From IMG/VR virus record IMGVR_UViG_3300029955_000013, positions 1-64,000 of that record: DNA of 64,000 bases. One strand, written 5' to 3'. Position 1 is the first letter of the stretch, and each line of letters starts with the position of its first letter. A program made the position numbers and the translations under genes. The notes beneath the pieces were generated by a model, which saw only the letters and a program-made list of their open reading frames with translations, was not told where the DNA came from and did no database searches. Below are positions 36,949 through 45,379 of the stretch, one piece after another. Origin of the DNA: a virus.

Positions 36949-37403
36949 TGGTGAACCAGTATATGTTTGAGGTGGTAGACCAGGTTATCATATTCTCACA
37001 GCAGTTTGCGGCCGAGATAAGGCGGGAAGCGGATGGTCTCGCCAAGTATTACAACAACAACAGGAGCGGTCTTATAGACTCTATGCTGGAGATAAAGAGC
37101 GTCGACGACCAAGACGACTACTACACCAACTACTTTCAGGATGCCGCCGGTAAGGTCATAGAGAACATTGGCAATAATAAATTCAGCTTCAAGGATGAAT
37201 ACCTCATAGACAGCTACGATAAGATACTAAAGCAGATAAACAAAATACCGATAGCCCACAGGCTCGAGAACCCGGTCGTGAAGGTTTTCTTCTACGACCT
37301 GCTCGAGAGCCCAGCAGAGGACACAAACCTGAAGATAATATTGTCCTCTATGTCAATACAGTGGGTCATGTTCCTCGACTTCTATCAAAGGAAGCTTAAT
37401 TAG
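36948..37403 (+). CDS. Unknown helical protein, last gene of the plus operon
   Basis: 151 residues, mostly helical, acidic/aromatic (Y-F-Q-D-A-A-G-K-V-I-E-N-I). Ends 20 nt from the 3' end of the convergent hub gene; no hairpin terminator is visible in the gap. Role unknown, possibly tail assembly. Confidence 0.5.
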   Translation: MVNQYMFEVVDQVIIFSQQFAAEIRREADGLAKYYNNNRSGLIDSMLEIKSVDDQDDYYTNYFQDAAGKVIENIGNNKFSFKDEYLIDSYDKILKQINKIPIAHRLENPVVKVFFYDLLESPAEDTNLKIILSSMSIQWVMFLDFYQRKLN

Positions 37404-37423
37404 TTGTCGCCACAATTATAATC

Positions 37424-40150
37424 TTAGAAGGCTGGCTGGAAATCATTGTAATCGCTAATCGGTTGAGCGATGTTTGTGTTTGCGTTTTCTTGCGCATAGT
37501 ATGCTGCCTTCTTCTGGCTGTTCAGCAGTGAATTGTAATCTTCTGTACCTATTGATTTCACGCAGCTTATTTCGGAAATAAATTTTCCATCTTCACTTAG
37601 TATGTGTTTAACCGTAGAGATCACATACTGTCCGTCGAATAATCCGGTCCCTTTCATAAAGGCAGGATCCCCAACACTCAGCCAAGGGTGGGCAATTGCT
37701 TTTATGTCAGCGTTTCTAAGAGTAGTTAAATAATAATTCTGTTCTGTTCTTTTCTGTTCGAACGTTATAGCGCCTGTAGTCGGCACATCCGGCGGGTTAA
37801 TCACGTCTTTGTTTATGTTGTTCGCCGCGTTCTGCGCGCCCTGTATCCCTGGACCAGTAGGAGTCGGATTGCCTTTTATTTTTATATCCTCCACAAGCGA
37901 CCCCATAAATCTGAATGAAAACACATCGTCCGGTATGACGAGCCTGTTGGTGCCGGTGACACCTATAAACTGTGTTTGTGAAGTGGATAATATGCTGCTT
38001 TGTTTTATAACGGATTCGTCTGTTAGCTGGACAGGGTCGTCCCATATAATAAAGAACCTTCCGTTAGGATTTGCCAGGTCAGAGTCGCCAGGCCCGCTTA
38101 CTGTCATGTGGTTGTTAGACAACACTGTTTGCACCCAAGTCAACAGAAGTGTGTCGCTGTTTTTGGCATTTATGTTAGTTGTCAAAAACTTCACATCATC
38201 GCCAGTTATATTTATGTGTATGTCGTGCGGCGGCGTTGTTATATTTTGGTGGTTCACCCTCCTAACCTGTAACCACGACGAATCATAAACAGCTGTCGGC
38301 CTTTGATTGTGAGCATAACTCGTATTGATGCCATTAGGATTAGTGTAGGCAGATGAATTTGGATTTATAGCGTTGTTAGAGTACTGACTATAGTTTTGGT
38401 CTTGCTTTAAAAATGCAAAGTTATCGTTTAGGAATGCACTTATAAAGTCGAGCAAGTTTGTAGTCAGACCGTTTTTATCATTTGCAAGCTTATGCATGTT
38501 CATTGCAAGATTTATAGGGCAGAAGCAGTTTGCAAAAGTATTATTGTAACGATAGTGGACGTCTGCGCTAAGCGATCCATCTTGTGAATTAACCGTTATG
38601 TCTGAAGACAGTATAGAAATCAATCCATAGTGTTCTATAGTCAATTGCCTATCTATCTGAAAGACGGCTATGTCGTCAACAGTTTTAATCGTATACCCGG
38701 GGTACCAAAGCGAGTTTATGGAATTTGACTGCGTAAGCGATATTGTATAATCGTTAGCCGCCGCCTTGTTCATTATGTCTTGCTTCAAGGTGCCATTGTC
38801 AAAAAGTATCCAGCCAGGGTGATTCCAGAACTTATAGGCAGAGCTGTTTATGTCCTTATCATCCTTCGGTATCCTTAGCTGCCATCCGTACCTGAAATAG
38901 AAATCGCCGGCCTGCTTCGGCGGGTTTATAAGGAAAGACCACGGTGAAGCTATGTCAAAGAATTTGTTTCCCTGTACGTCAAGAAGTTTTAGGGTTATTA
39001 AAGAGAGGCCCTTGCCGAGCTGCAAGCCGGCTTGTACCTCTATCGACTTAAAGCCAATAGCTCCAGCTTTAGATGTAGAGCCGACGTTTGCCGAAGGGCT
39101 CATGACCAAGCTGCCTAAAATTCTATAGCCGAACCCTCTGCCTGTTGACGTGCTCTTTAATGCCGTGTTCGCGGCGTTGTCCATGTATAACCCGGTAGAG
39201 TAATCTTGAAACGGGTCGAGCGTCATTAAATCTATGCCGCCGTTAGCCTGTATACCACTACTTCCGTCAGCGCCTATCAAAGAAGTCCTCATTGCATTAA
39301 ACCTGCTAATGTCATTTGTATTTAGATCTGTTTCAAGAGCACTCATCCCGGCGTTAGACGCCTGTGGCTGGTCTATGAAAAACACAGGTATCAACTCCAC
39401 AAACGGTATAAACGATTGCGGGTAATACCTTGACGCAAGATACATTATGAACTGCCTCAAACCAATCCAGTCAGAACTTTCGCCCTTATCGGACCGCGAG
39501 CCCCATGTAACATAAGAATTATCGTTCTCTATGTTACTAATGTTTGCATTGAGGTTTGCCAGTTCGTTTAACAACGACAAGTCGTTCGGTGGAGCAATCG
39601 AAGGCGCACTGTAAGGTTTTAAGAAATCTGAAGCATAGTTTACATTCGTTACATCCGATGCAGTGTTAGATAACGGTCCCAGCCCTTTATTCCTGTAATA
39701 GTTAGAACTTACACCACTCAAGTAGTCGGCAGTCTTCCCTGCCACATCTTCCCCAGGTGTGCCATTCAAGAAATAAGAATTCTTAGCGAGTGCGTTTACA
39801 TAACTTGTCGGATCTGTAACGGTAGAAAAATCCGAGTAATGGCGATTCAAGTATCTACCTATTTCCGCCCCTGAGTCAGTAACGTTCGGATAAGCGGCAT
39901 AATAACCGCCACCAGGCTGCGGCCGCCCTTGTGTTATACCGCCAGTCGTCTGACCCACATAGTTATAACCGAACACGTTGTTATCACTCGAGGTGGCCTC
40001 TATCGAATTCCAGTTCTGTCCGCTCTCTTGCTGCGATTGTGCCACGGCAAGGTTAGCGAGCAGGGTCGCCTGATCTGTTGTGTATGGTCCGAATGGCGGC
40101 GCTAATTGTGAATATACGCCATTGTATATCTGATTACCGTAGTCTGGCAT
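37424..40150 (-). CDS. Tail hub protein with N-terminal lysozyme-like (glucosaminidase) domain
   Basis: 908 residues. Residues ~30-155 look like a GH73/lysozyme-like domain: A-V-A-Q-S-Q-Q-E-S-G with a candidate catalytic Glu, S-D-N-N-V-F-G-Y-N-Y, then Y-P-N-V-T-D-S-G-A-E-I-G-R-Y. The C-terminal ~100 residues have the hub pattern H-P-W-L-S-V-G-D-P-A-F-M-K-G, D-G-Q-Y-V-I-S-T-V-K-H and I-S-E-I-S-C-V. This combination corresponds to a tail-associated lysozyme fused to a gp27/hub-like part, which locally opens the cell wall during injection. Last gene of the minus baseplate operon; 20-nt gap to the convergent plus operon. Confidence 0.7.
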   Translation of the reverse strand: MPDYGNQIYNGVYSQLAPPFGPYTTDQATLLANLAVAQSQQESGQNWNSIEATSSDNNVFGYNYVGQTTGGITQGRPQPGGGYYAAYPNVTDSGAEIGRYLNRHYSDFSTVTDPTSYVNALAKNSYFLNGTPGEDVAGKTADYLSGVSSNYYRNKGLGPLSNTASDVTNVNYASDFLKPYSAPSIAPPNDLSLLNELANLNANISNIENDNSYVTWGSRSDKGESSDWIGLRQFIMYLASRYYPQSFIPFVELIPVFFIDQPQASNAGMSALETDLNTNDISRFNAMRTSLIGADGSSGIQANGGIDLMTLDPFQDYSTGLYMDNAANTALKSTSTGRGFGYRILGSLVMSPSANVGSTSKAGAIGFKSIEVQAGLQLGKGLSLITLKLLDVQGNKFFDIASPWSFLINPPKQAGDFYFRYGWQLRIPKDDKDINSSAYKFWNHPGWILFDNGTLKQDIMNKAAANDYTISLTQSNSINSLWYPGYTIKTVDDIAVFQIDRQLTIEHYGLISILSSDITVNSQDGSLSADVHYRYNNTFANCFCPINLAMNMHKLANDKNGLTTNLLDFISAFLNDNFAFLKQDQNYSQYSNNAINPNSSAYTNPNGINTSYAHNQRPTAVYDSSWLQVRRVNHQNITTPPHDIHINITGDDVKFLTTNINAKNSDTLLLTWVQTVLSNNHMTVSGPGDSDLANPNGRFFIIWDDPVQLTDESVIKQSSILSTSQTQFIGVTGTNRLVIPDDVFSFRFMGSLVEDIKIKGNPTPTGPGIQGAQNAANNINKDVINPPDVPTTGAITFEQKRTEQNYYLTTLRNADIKAIAHPWLSVGDPAFMKGTGLFDGQYVISTVKHILSEDGKFISEISCVKSIGTEDYNSLLNSQKKAAYYAQENANTNIAQPISDYNDFQPAF

Positions 40151-40155
40151 TCCTG

Positions 40156-40428
40156 TTATATGTCTTTATTGATTAACCATGTCGATGTCACTCTCGTTAG
40201 AGGGTACGGTATCCTTAAAACTGCGTTTATCGGTACCTCGAACTCGTTGTCGAACTGAGGGTTGCCGTACATTATTATCCACGACAAACCAGGGTCGAGG
40301 TAATACACATTAGCAAGATTATCAAGCCTCTCGCCCATCTTGAGCGTATGAAATAGGTCCGTGTTCGCCGGCAATATCTGCCTGATCGGCTGCGGCACGT
40401 CTGTACTTAAGTCATATCTATTAATCAT
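40156..40428 (-). CDS. LysM/gp53-like baseplate wedge protein
   Basis: 90 residues with L-K-M-G-E-R-L-D-N-L-A-N-V-Y-Y, D-P-G-L-S-W-I-I-M-Y-G-N-P and A-V-L-R-I-P-Y-P, the pattern of small LysM-type tail proteins (tail protein X) and T4 gp53. Five nt separate it from the hub gene. Binds peptidoglycan or links wedges in the baseplate. Confidence 0.7.
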   Translation of the reverse strand: MINRYDLSTDVPQPIRQILPANTDLFHTLKMGERLDNLANVYYLDPGLSWIIMYGNPQFDNEFEVPINAVLRIPYPLTRVTSTWLINKDI

Positions 40429-40458
40429 TGTTGTTAAGATTAAAAATACGTAAAAAAA

Positions 40459-42924
40459 TTAACCAACGTTACTCCCAATATAACTACCAGTGTTAACAAT
40501 ATCGCCTGCCTGACTCGCAGGCGGAATGGCGTTGCTTATAGGTGTTAACTGCGTGCTCGGTGCCGAAGGCGTTGTCTTGACGCTCTTGTTTATTATGTCC
40601 TGCAGTGTTTGAGGCTGGGATACGAGAGGGGCGGTAGTCGATATGTTGTTCGCAGACTTAGGTATCACCACCGGGCTTCCATTTATTATCAAGTCCGTGT
40701 TCGTTATATCTTGGTTACTCGCGCTGCTGCTGTATTGTTTGCTCTGCGTGGTAGTACTGTTGCTGTTCTGAGGGATGGACGCGCCGCCTATGACGGAAAC
40801 ACTGTTGCTACCGATGCCCATTTGCGCGGCTATCTGGTTGGCCACGTAAGCCACCCTTATGTATGCGTTCATAGCATCCTGCGCCGCCTGTTTTGCGGCC
40901 AAAGAGCTCGTTGTATTTTGCGTCACAGTCGTTAAGTTGTTGTAAGAGCTTTTATATGAGCTCAATTGGTTATTGTAATTAGCCGTGCCGTTCTGCAACA
41001 CAGAAGGGTTCGCGCTGGTGCCGTTAACCGGATTCGTCGTAGAGGACCCGGAAGAGTTGTTGTTGTCTATACTCAACAACCCCACACCAGTCTGCCTGCT
41101 TATTTCGCCGTTGTCGAACTCCCTTCTGTTATAGAAACCGAAATAGTTCGACGAAGGCTCGTCGTCGTGTATTACCTGGAGGTTCATATTGACTTTAACG
41201 GCCATTGGTACGTGGCCTATATACGATGGATTCAAGTCGATCATGTTGCTGAAATCGTTGAAGTCGAGTGTATAGTCTTTTATGGTGCAAACGAGGTCGA
41301 ACATGTCGGTTACCCTCAGTCTGATCAGCGGCTGCTCTTTCATTTTGCCGTCAGTTCTGTAGTAAGGATACACGCACTGGGCCAAGAAGTTCAACTTGAG
41401 CCACAACGTGTTAGGTGTGTCCGAATACTTGCCGGGTATGTGGTTTCCTACCTGGCCATCATATTTCTGTATTGGTGGTATCATGTAGCCGTTTCCCCAG
41501 TCGAGCTTTGCGTCCTGTATTGCTTGTATTTGATCGACAACATTCGTCGAGTTGGCGATCGCTTGATTCAATTGCTGCATAGCAGCGAAGTAGTCGAGCG
41601 AGAAGTCTGCGATTATAGAAAAGGATATGCTCATTGACCTCGTAGTGTTCTTATACATGGAAACACTCTCCCCCCTTCCAAGGAAATTGTACTCAGACTT
41701 CTGAGAAGAAAACTGGTCAGAAAACCCATCTATGTAGGCGGAGAAAACCATCCTGTTGCTCAAGTTGTTGTTGCCTGTTATGCCGAGCTGTGACGCAATA
41801 GGGTTCTTCTTATAAGGGTCACCATTGTCGTACCTTCCGTGCAGTTTTTCTATAAAAAATCTGTAGGCTCCTGGAGGGGTGTCGATGCTTGCCTTGCCGT
41901 ACATTTGCTGTATGGAATCGTTTATCTCCTGGCTGAATGGCGTGTCCTTCGTGCTCATCTTGGCCGCGTCTGGTATAAATTTCTTGCCCTTAGGCGTCGT
42001 CCTGCTGGCCCAACCCTTGAATAGCGTTGGGTCGTTTTGAGTGCTTGATGCGCCGTAAAACTGTACGTGTTGCGGGTTGAAGTCCTGATTATTAGCGTTG
42101 AAATCCGATATGTTCTGCATCAGATTGTTATACACGTAATCTTTACCATGTATGGGATAGTTGTCGAGCGGTTGAAATGTATCGACCGTTTTATTGGTCC
42201 CAGAATGAGATATGTCCATGGACCCTGGCGTCTGCTCAAGGTCAAAGCCAACGTTGGTGACGCCTGGAGTGTTAATGTATATTTTTTTGTTGTCTTGTTG
42301 TGATGTAGTGGCTGCGTCTTTGTTTATGTTATAACTATCAGTTGTGTTTCTATTTATAAGTTCAGTATGTACGTGATCGGACACCGCGAGCCAAAGCGGC
42401 TGGATGTCACCGTTGTTGAAGTCTGTGTTTATGTACTGGCTCGTATCAATCGTCTTGTCGTACTTTAACGGGTTCTGAACCGACGGGTCTGGAGCCTGTG
42501 TTATGCTATCAATGTTGTATACGAGCACATCATCAGAAATGTCGCTGGTGTTTGCCAGGTAGTTACTTATGTCACTATTCTGAGAGTTCATCGCATCAAA
42601 TACGTTCGAGTACTGGCTGTCAGCAAGCATCTGGCCGGCCACACCAGCGATTTCGACGTCTTGTACCGCTATTTGAATTCTGCTGTCGGCGTAGTATGCG
42701 AGAGTTGTGGCCTCTATTTCTGTCAGAACCTTAATGTAGTTCTCGTCCATCGTATCGGTAGGGCTGAACAGGCTCGCGCTCGTCTGGTTTATGAGCGCGA
42801 GCAATGCTCCATAAGTCGGGTCAACTCCCGTAACTGCATCCGTCACCGGCAATAGGGCGTTCGTCACGACCGAAGGCACACTGACTGGTATCGATAAGGG
42901 AAGACCTGGAATGTTTATAGGCAT
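40459..42924 (-). CDS. Large baseplate/tail structural protein
   Basis: 821 residues. Middle region (~340-620) contains R-M-V-F-S-A-Y-I-D-G-F-S-D, Y-N-F-L-G-R-G-E, Y-K-N-T-T-R-S-M-S-I-S-F-S-I-I and R-L-R-V-T-D-M-F-D-L-V-C, a layout I associate with large baseplate or tail-terminal proteins of T4-like Bacteroidota phages. The last ~180 residues are low-complexity (Ser/Asn/Gln/Thr). First gene of the minus operon, preceded by a TATTTAAA box and the 57-bp element. No enzyme motif. Confidence 0.55.
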   Translation of the reverse strand: MPINIPGLPLSIPVSVPSVVTNALLPVTDAVTGVDPTYGALLALINQTSASLFSPTDTMDENYIKVLTEIEATTLAYYADSRIQIAVQDVEIAGVAGQMLADSQYSNVFDAMNSQNSDISNYLANTSDISDDVLVYNIDSITQAPDPSVQNPLKYDKTIDTSQYINTDFNNGDIQPLWLAVSDHVHTELINRNTTDSYNINKDAATTSQQDNKKIYINTPGVTNVGFDLEQTPGSMDISHSGTNKTVDTFQPLDNYPIHGKDYVYNNLMQNISDFNANNQDFNPQHVQFYGASSTQNDPTLFKGWASRTTPKGKKFIPDAAKMSTKDTPFSQEINDSIQQMYGKASIDTPPGAYRFFIEKLHGRYDNGDPYKKNPIASQLGITGNNNLSNRMVFSAYIDGFSDQFSSQKSEYNFLGRGESVSMYKNTTRSMSISFSIIADFSLDYFAAMQQLNQAIANSTNVVDQIQAIQDAKLDWGNGYMIPPIQKYDGQVGNHIPGKYSDTPNTLWLKLNFLAQCVYPYYRTDGKMKEQPLIRLRVTDMFDLVCTIKDYTLDFNDFSNMIDLNPSYIGHVPMAVKVNMNLQVIHDDEPSSNYFGFYNRREFDNGEISRQTGVGLLSIDNNNSSGSSTTNPVNGTSANPSVLQNGTANYNNQLSSYKSSYNNLTTVTQNTTSSLAAKQAAQDAMNAYIRVAYVANQIAAQMGIGSNSVSVIGGASIPQNSNSTTTQSKQYSSSASNQDITNTDLIINGSPVVIPKSANNISTTAPLVSQPQTLQDIINKSVKTTPSAPSTQLTPISNAIPPASQAGDIVNTGSYIGSNVG

Positions 42925-42937
42925 TAACTATTTTTAT

Positions 42938-42945
42938 TTTAAATA
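42938..42945 (-). promoter_or_regulatory. Minus-strand TATTTAAA box before the baseplate operon
   Basis: TTTAAATA on the plus strand, 13 nt before the minus ATG at 42924 and downstream of the 57-bp element, the same order as at 24214-24291. Confidence 0.65.
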
Positions 42946-42973
42946 AGACAGAAGGCTCGTTTTTTACGTTTTT

Positions 42974-43030
42974 GTGAAATCCGCGCACTATATACGGATA
43001 TATTGTATATATTATAATAGAAAGTTCCAG
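42974..43030 (-). promoter_or_regulatory. 57-bp conserved upstream element, minus copy
   Basis: Exact reverse complement of 24214-24270. Oriented toward the minus baseplate operon, 28 nt before its TATTTAAA box. A distinct spacer follows, so conservation stops sharply at the element ends. Confidence 0.7.
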
Positions 43031-43100
43031 AAAATATGGAGCTGTGGTGTGTTCTTCTATCTTATTTGTGCTTTTTGAAACTTATGTACATATTTGCTCT

Positions 43101-43310
43101 ATGAAAAGGAATAGCAAAACATACTTGATTTTCGTAGCGTTAATGCTCGTTTGTATTTTATTGGAAGATTTTTTTTGTCGGCTCGCTTTCGGCACTTGGC
43201 GCGTACAGGAATACCCCGTGTTCGGCATTGTCATTTGGCTATTCAGTTTGATCTGGATCGGGCGAGAGTGTGCAGACCTGAGCATAATTCTTACTGAAAA
43301 CGAAAAATAA
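43101..43310 (+). CDS. Small two-pass membrane protein
   Basis: 69 residues from the ATG at 43101. Two hydrophobic segments (~8-22: L-I-F-V-A-L-M-L-V-C-I-L-L; ~42-53: G-I-V-I-W-L-F-S-L-I-W-I) separated by a short loop with R-L-A-F-G-T-W-R. Holin-like topology but unassigned. Could equally be an envelope or exclusion protein. Confidence 0.5.
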   Translation: MKRNSKTYLIFVALMLVCILLEDFFCRLAFGTWRVQEYPVFGIVIWLFSLIWIGRECADLSIILTENEK

Positions 43311-43334
43311 ATTTTTTTATTTCGGAATTACCCA

Positions 43335-43342
43335 TATCTTTG
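43335..43342 (+). promoter_or_regulatory. Host-type -7 box (TATCTTTG) upstream of the tmRNA
   Basis: Fits TAnnTTTG, 42 nt before the tmRNA 5' end. The upstream T-rich stretch could provide the -33 region. Suggests transcription of the tmRNA by host sigma factor. Confidence 0.5.
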
Positions 43343-43355
43343 TCTTCTAATTGGG

Positions 43356-43363
43356 TATTTAAA
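43356..43363 (+). promoter_or_regulatory. TATTTAAA box upstream of the tmRNA
   Basis: Exact TATTTAAA 21 nt before the tmRNA 5' end, i.e. at a suitable distance for a start at or near the RNA. With the TATCTTTG box it suggests dual early and late expression. Confidence 0.5.
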
Positions 43364-43384
43364 GTATTAGTTCTTTTACATTAT

Positions 43385-43799
43385 GGGGCCAAACAGGTTA
43401 TCGACTTAACGGTGTATGAGTCAGTAGTCATGCAGGGACAATTCGAATTGAGTTCCTCTAATAAATACATTCGATGCTATAAACGCAAAAAACAAAAGAA
43501 TCGCTGAAGGCGGCGCAATTCTAAGAAACATTTTCAGCAAGTCCGAAGCACCTTGTGCTATCGCAGCCTAATAAGCTTGCTGGAGAGTGCGCAAACTACT
43601 AAGTGTTTGCCAAGTGTGGTCGGGTAAATGTGGTTTCGCTTTTCTGCCATTGAGCGTAACTGCAGCACTTAGCAAAATGCTGTTATACCGAGATATAAAT
43701 GCAATCTGATATTCTCCTGGAAGAAACCAGCGATAAGCATGTGAGTTCCTACAGAACGTAAACGTTAAACACGAGGGTTCGACTCCCTCTGGCTCCACC
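43385..43799 (+). ncRNA. ssrA: tmRNA (ssrA), phage-encoded
   Basis: 5' GGGGCCA (43385-43391) pairs fully with 3' TGGCTCC (43790-43796) including one G-U; T-arm GAGGG-TTCGACT-CCCTC directly before it; D-analogue AACAGGTTATCGAC after the 5' strand. Length ~413 nt, near the normal range. A GTAGTCATGCAGGG segment echoes the conserved region of Bacteroidota tmRNAs. The tag reading frame ends APCAIAA followed by two stop codons at 43569; read back to a GCA at 43485 it would be 28 codons, longer than the usual ~8-20, so the resume codon may lie further in. tmRNA rescues stalled ribosomes and tags products for proteolysis. It sits between a membrane-protein gene and a GIY-YIG gene. CCA is not encoded. 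Confidence 0.85.
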
Positions 43800-43816
43800 G
43801 AACCTAAATTTAATAG

Positions 43817-43824
43817 TATTTAAA
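43817..43824 (+). promoter_or_regulatory. TATTTAAA box before the GIY-YIG gene
   Basis: Exact TATTTAAA, 14 nt before the ATG at 43839 and just after the tmRNA. Confidence 0.55.
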
Positions 43825-43838
43825 GTGTAAAGTTTTGA

Positions 43839-44762
43839 ATGAATTTGAATTTAGGTAAACAGAAATTTTTTGTGATCTATCAGATTACCAATTTATTGAA
43901 TGGTAAGATTTATGTCGGTGCACATTGTACTTATGATGTGAATGATAAGTACATGGGTAGCTCCAAACACCTCAAAAAAGATATTAAAGAGTTAGGCCGA
44001 CAGAATTTTGCGAAGGAGATTTTACATGTCTTTGACAATAAAGAAGACATGATGGCAAAAGAGGCAGAAATTGTTGATCAAGAGTTCTGTCATCGAACTG
44101 ATACTTACAATCGTATGATTGGCGGGATAACAGAAATGTTATGGAATAATATGGTTTCGGTTCGAGATAAGGATGGAAACTATTTGAAAGTGTATAATGA
44201 TGATCCGCGTTATCTTTCCGGAGAATTTGTTGGTTGTACTAATGGTTTTGTTCCAGTAAAAGATGTTGAAGGAAATTTTTTACAAGTTGCTAAAGATGAC
44301 CCACGTTATTTGTCTGGTGAATTAGTTAGTTCTGCAAAAGGAATTTTTAACGCCAAGGATAAAGACGGTAATGTTTATCAAATCAGTAATAAAGATATAA
44401 GGTGGTTATCTGGAGAGTTGGTTGGATTAACTGCTGGTTTACATGGCAATTGTGCGTTCAGTGGTAAAAAACATTCAGAAGAAACAAAAGCCAAGATCGG
44501 AAAGAAAAATTCTTTAGCTCAAAGTGGAAGTGGTAATTCAATGTTTGGTAAAAAGCAAACAAAAGAATCTAACGATAAACGGCTTGATAAGATGGGTAAA
44601 AGTTTTTTTGTATTTGATACTGATGGCAATTTTATTTCGCAAGAATTTGGAATAAATCAATATGCGAATAAAAATAACTTAACTGCCACAAGCATTGTTC
44701 AGTGTTTGAAAGGTAAACAAATAAGTCATAAAGGTTTTAAGTTTTTATACGAAAATATTTGA
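43839..44762 (+). CDS. GIY-YIG homing endonuclease with NUMOD repeats
   Basis: 307 residues. GIY-YIG nuclease at ~10-95 (F-V-I-Y-Q-I-T-N, then G-K-I-Y-V-G-A-H). Residues ~105-200 hold three repeats of V-x-D-x-D/E-G-N-x-x-x-V then D-P-R-Y-L-S-G-E. A NUMOD3-like helix (H-S-E-E-T-K-A-K-I-G-K-K-N-S) lies near 212, and a C-terminal HTH-like module ends near G-F-K-F-L-Y-E. Codon use is visibly more AT-rich than the flanking genes. Free-standing homing endonuclease, probably a recent arrival; its neighbour, the tmRNA gene, is a possible associated target. Confidence 0.85.
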   Translation: MNLNLGKQKFFVIYQITNLLNGKIYVGAHCTYDVNDKYMGSSKHLKKDIKELGRQNFAKEILHVFDNKEDMMAKEAEIVDQEFCHRTDTYNRMIGGITEMLWNNMVSVRDKDGNYLKVYNDDPRYLSGEFVGCTNGFVPVKDVEGNFLQVAKDDPRYLSGELVSSAKGIFNAKDKDGNVYQISNKDIRWLSGELVGLTAGLHGNCAFSGKKHSEETKAKIGKKNSLAQSGSGNSMFGKKQTKESNDKRLDKMGKSFFVFDTDGNFISQEFGINQYANKNNLTATSIVQCLKGKQISHKGFKFLYENI

Positions 44763-44766
44763 GATT

Positions 44767-45015
44767 ATGGGTAGTTTCAGGATTGAGATTAATGCAGTCG
44801 GTGGTCATGGTGTCGATAGGGATGTAAAGGATGGAGAAATTGTAAACTTCTTTAAGGAGGGAAGTACTACTCCAGATGCGATTGCAAAGTCGATTGTTTT
44901 GATCTTACAGCACCACGGCGTTATGGTTGACACTGCTACTCTAACACACTGGCCGGGCCAGGAAGGAGAAGTCCAGGACAATCTGATAACCGGCAAGCGA
45001 AAAGGAAATTTTTAA
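44767..45015 (+). CDS. Conserved small phage-type protein (M-G-S-F-R-I-E-I-N-A-V-G-G-H-G)
   Basis: 82 residues. The opening G-S-F-x-I-E-I-N-A-V-G-G-H-G followed by D-R-D-V-K-D-G-E is a pattern I associate with small phage and plasmid proteins of unknown role. Four nt after the GIY-YIG stop and followed by a terminator. Confidence 0.6.
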   Translation: MGSFRIEINAVGGHGVDRDVKDGEIVNFFKEGSTTPDAIAKSIVLILQHHGVMVDTATLTHWPGQEGEVQDNLITGKRKGNF

Positions 45016-45020
45016 TTTGA

Positions 45021-45063
45021 AGCCCAACCTCATCGGAATTGGACTGATGTTTGGGTTTTTTAA
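45021..45063 (+). terminator. Probable intrinsic terminator
   Basis: Stem CCCAA (45023-45027) / TTGGG (45051-45055) with an inner CATC/GATG pair, followed by a seven-T run. Confidence 0.65.
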
Positions 45064-45071
45064 TTTTATTA

Positions 45072-45251
45072 ATGTATGTAGTTATATTCATTTTTACGGT
45101 AGGAATGCTTTTGGTAATTGAACGGTTAATAAAGCGAACACTCGAGGTCAAGCAACATTTGTTTGGTCTCAGGGATGAATTCAAAAAATTAACCGACGAT
45201 ATGATTAAAAGTGATTTTGCTATGAATGAAAAGGCTGCTCTACAAGATTAA
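45072..45251 (+). CDS. Small membrane-anchored protein
   Basis: 59 residues from ATG 45072 (an earlier TTG start would lie in the terminator). N-terminal TM (V-V-I-F-I-F-T-V-G-M-L-L-V-I) then a charged helix. The 3' end overlaps the zinc-ribbon gene 45226 in another frame. Unknown. Confidence 0.5.
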   Translation: MYVVIFIFTVGMLLVIERLIKRTLEVKQHLFGLRDEFKKLTDDMIKSDFAMNEKAALQD

Positions 45252-45372
45252 ATGTGAATGGTTTAAAGTCCACACCTTTAAACGTGATTCTATTTATTTT
45301 TTTAGAGGCAATTTGATCAGGAGGTACAGGTGCATACATTGCGGCGAGACGGTTATAGTGGAGAAGAAATAA
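45226..45372 (+). CDS. 48-residue zinc-ribbon-like protein
   Basis: Read directly from the sequence: M-K-R-L-L-Y-K-I-K-C-E-W-F-K-V-H ... R-Y-R-C-I-H-C-G-E-T-V-I-V-E-K-K. The C-x5-H and C-x2-C-G elements give a plausible Zn site, a layout common in short phage proteins. Its ATG lies 26 nt inside the previous gene in a different frame, and it is followed directly by a terminator, so it is a likely real short gene. Confidence 0.65.
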   Translation: MKRLLYKIKCEWFKVHTFKRDSIYFFRGNLIRRYRCIHCGETVIVEKK

Positions 45373-45379
45373 AGCAAAC

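Noticed and set aside
40966-41637. Long plus-strand open frame (223 codons)
   Set aside because: Antisense shadow of the baseplate gene on the minus strand.
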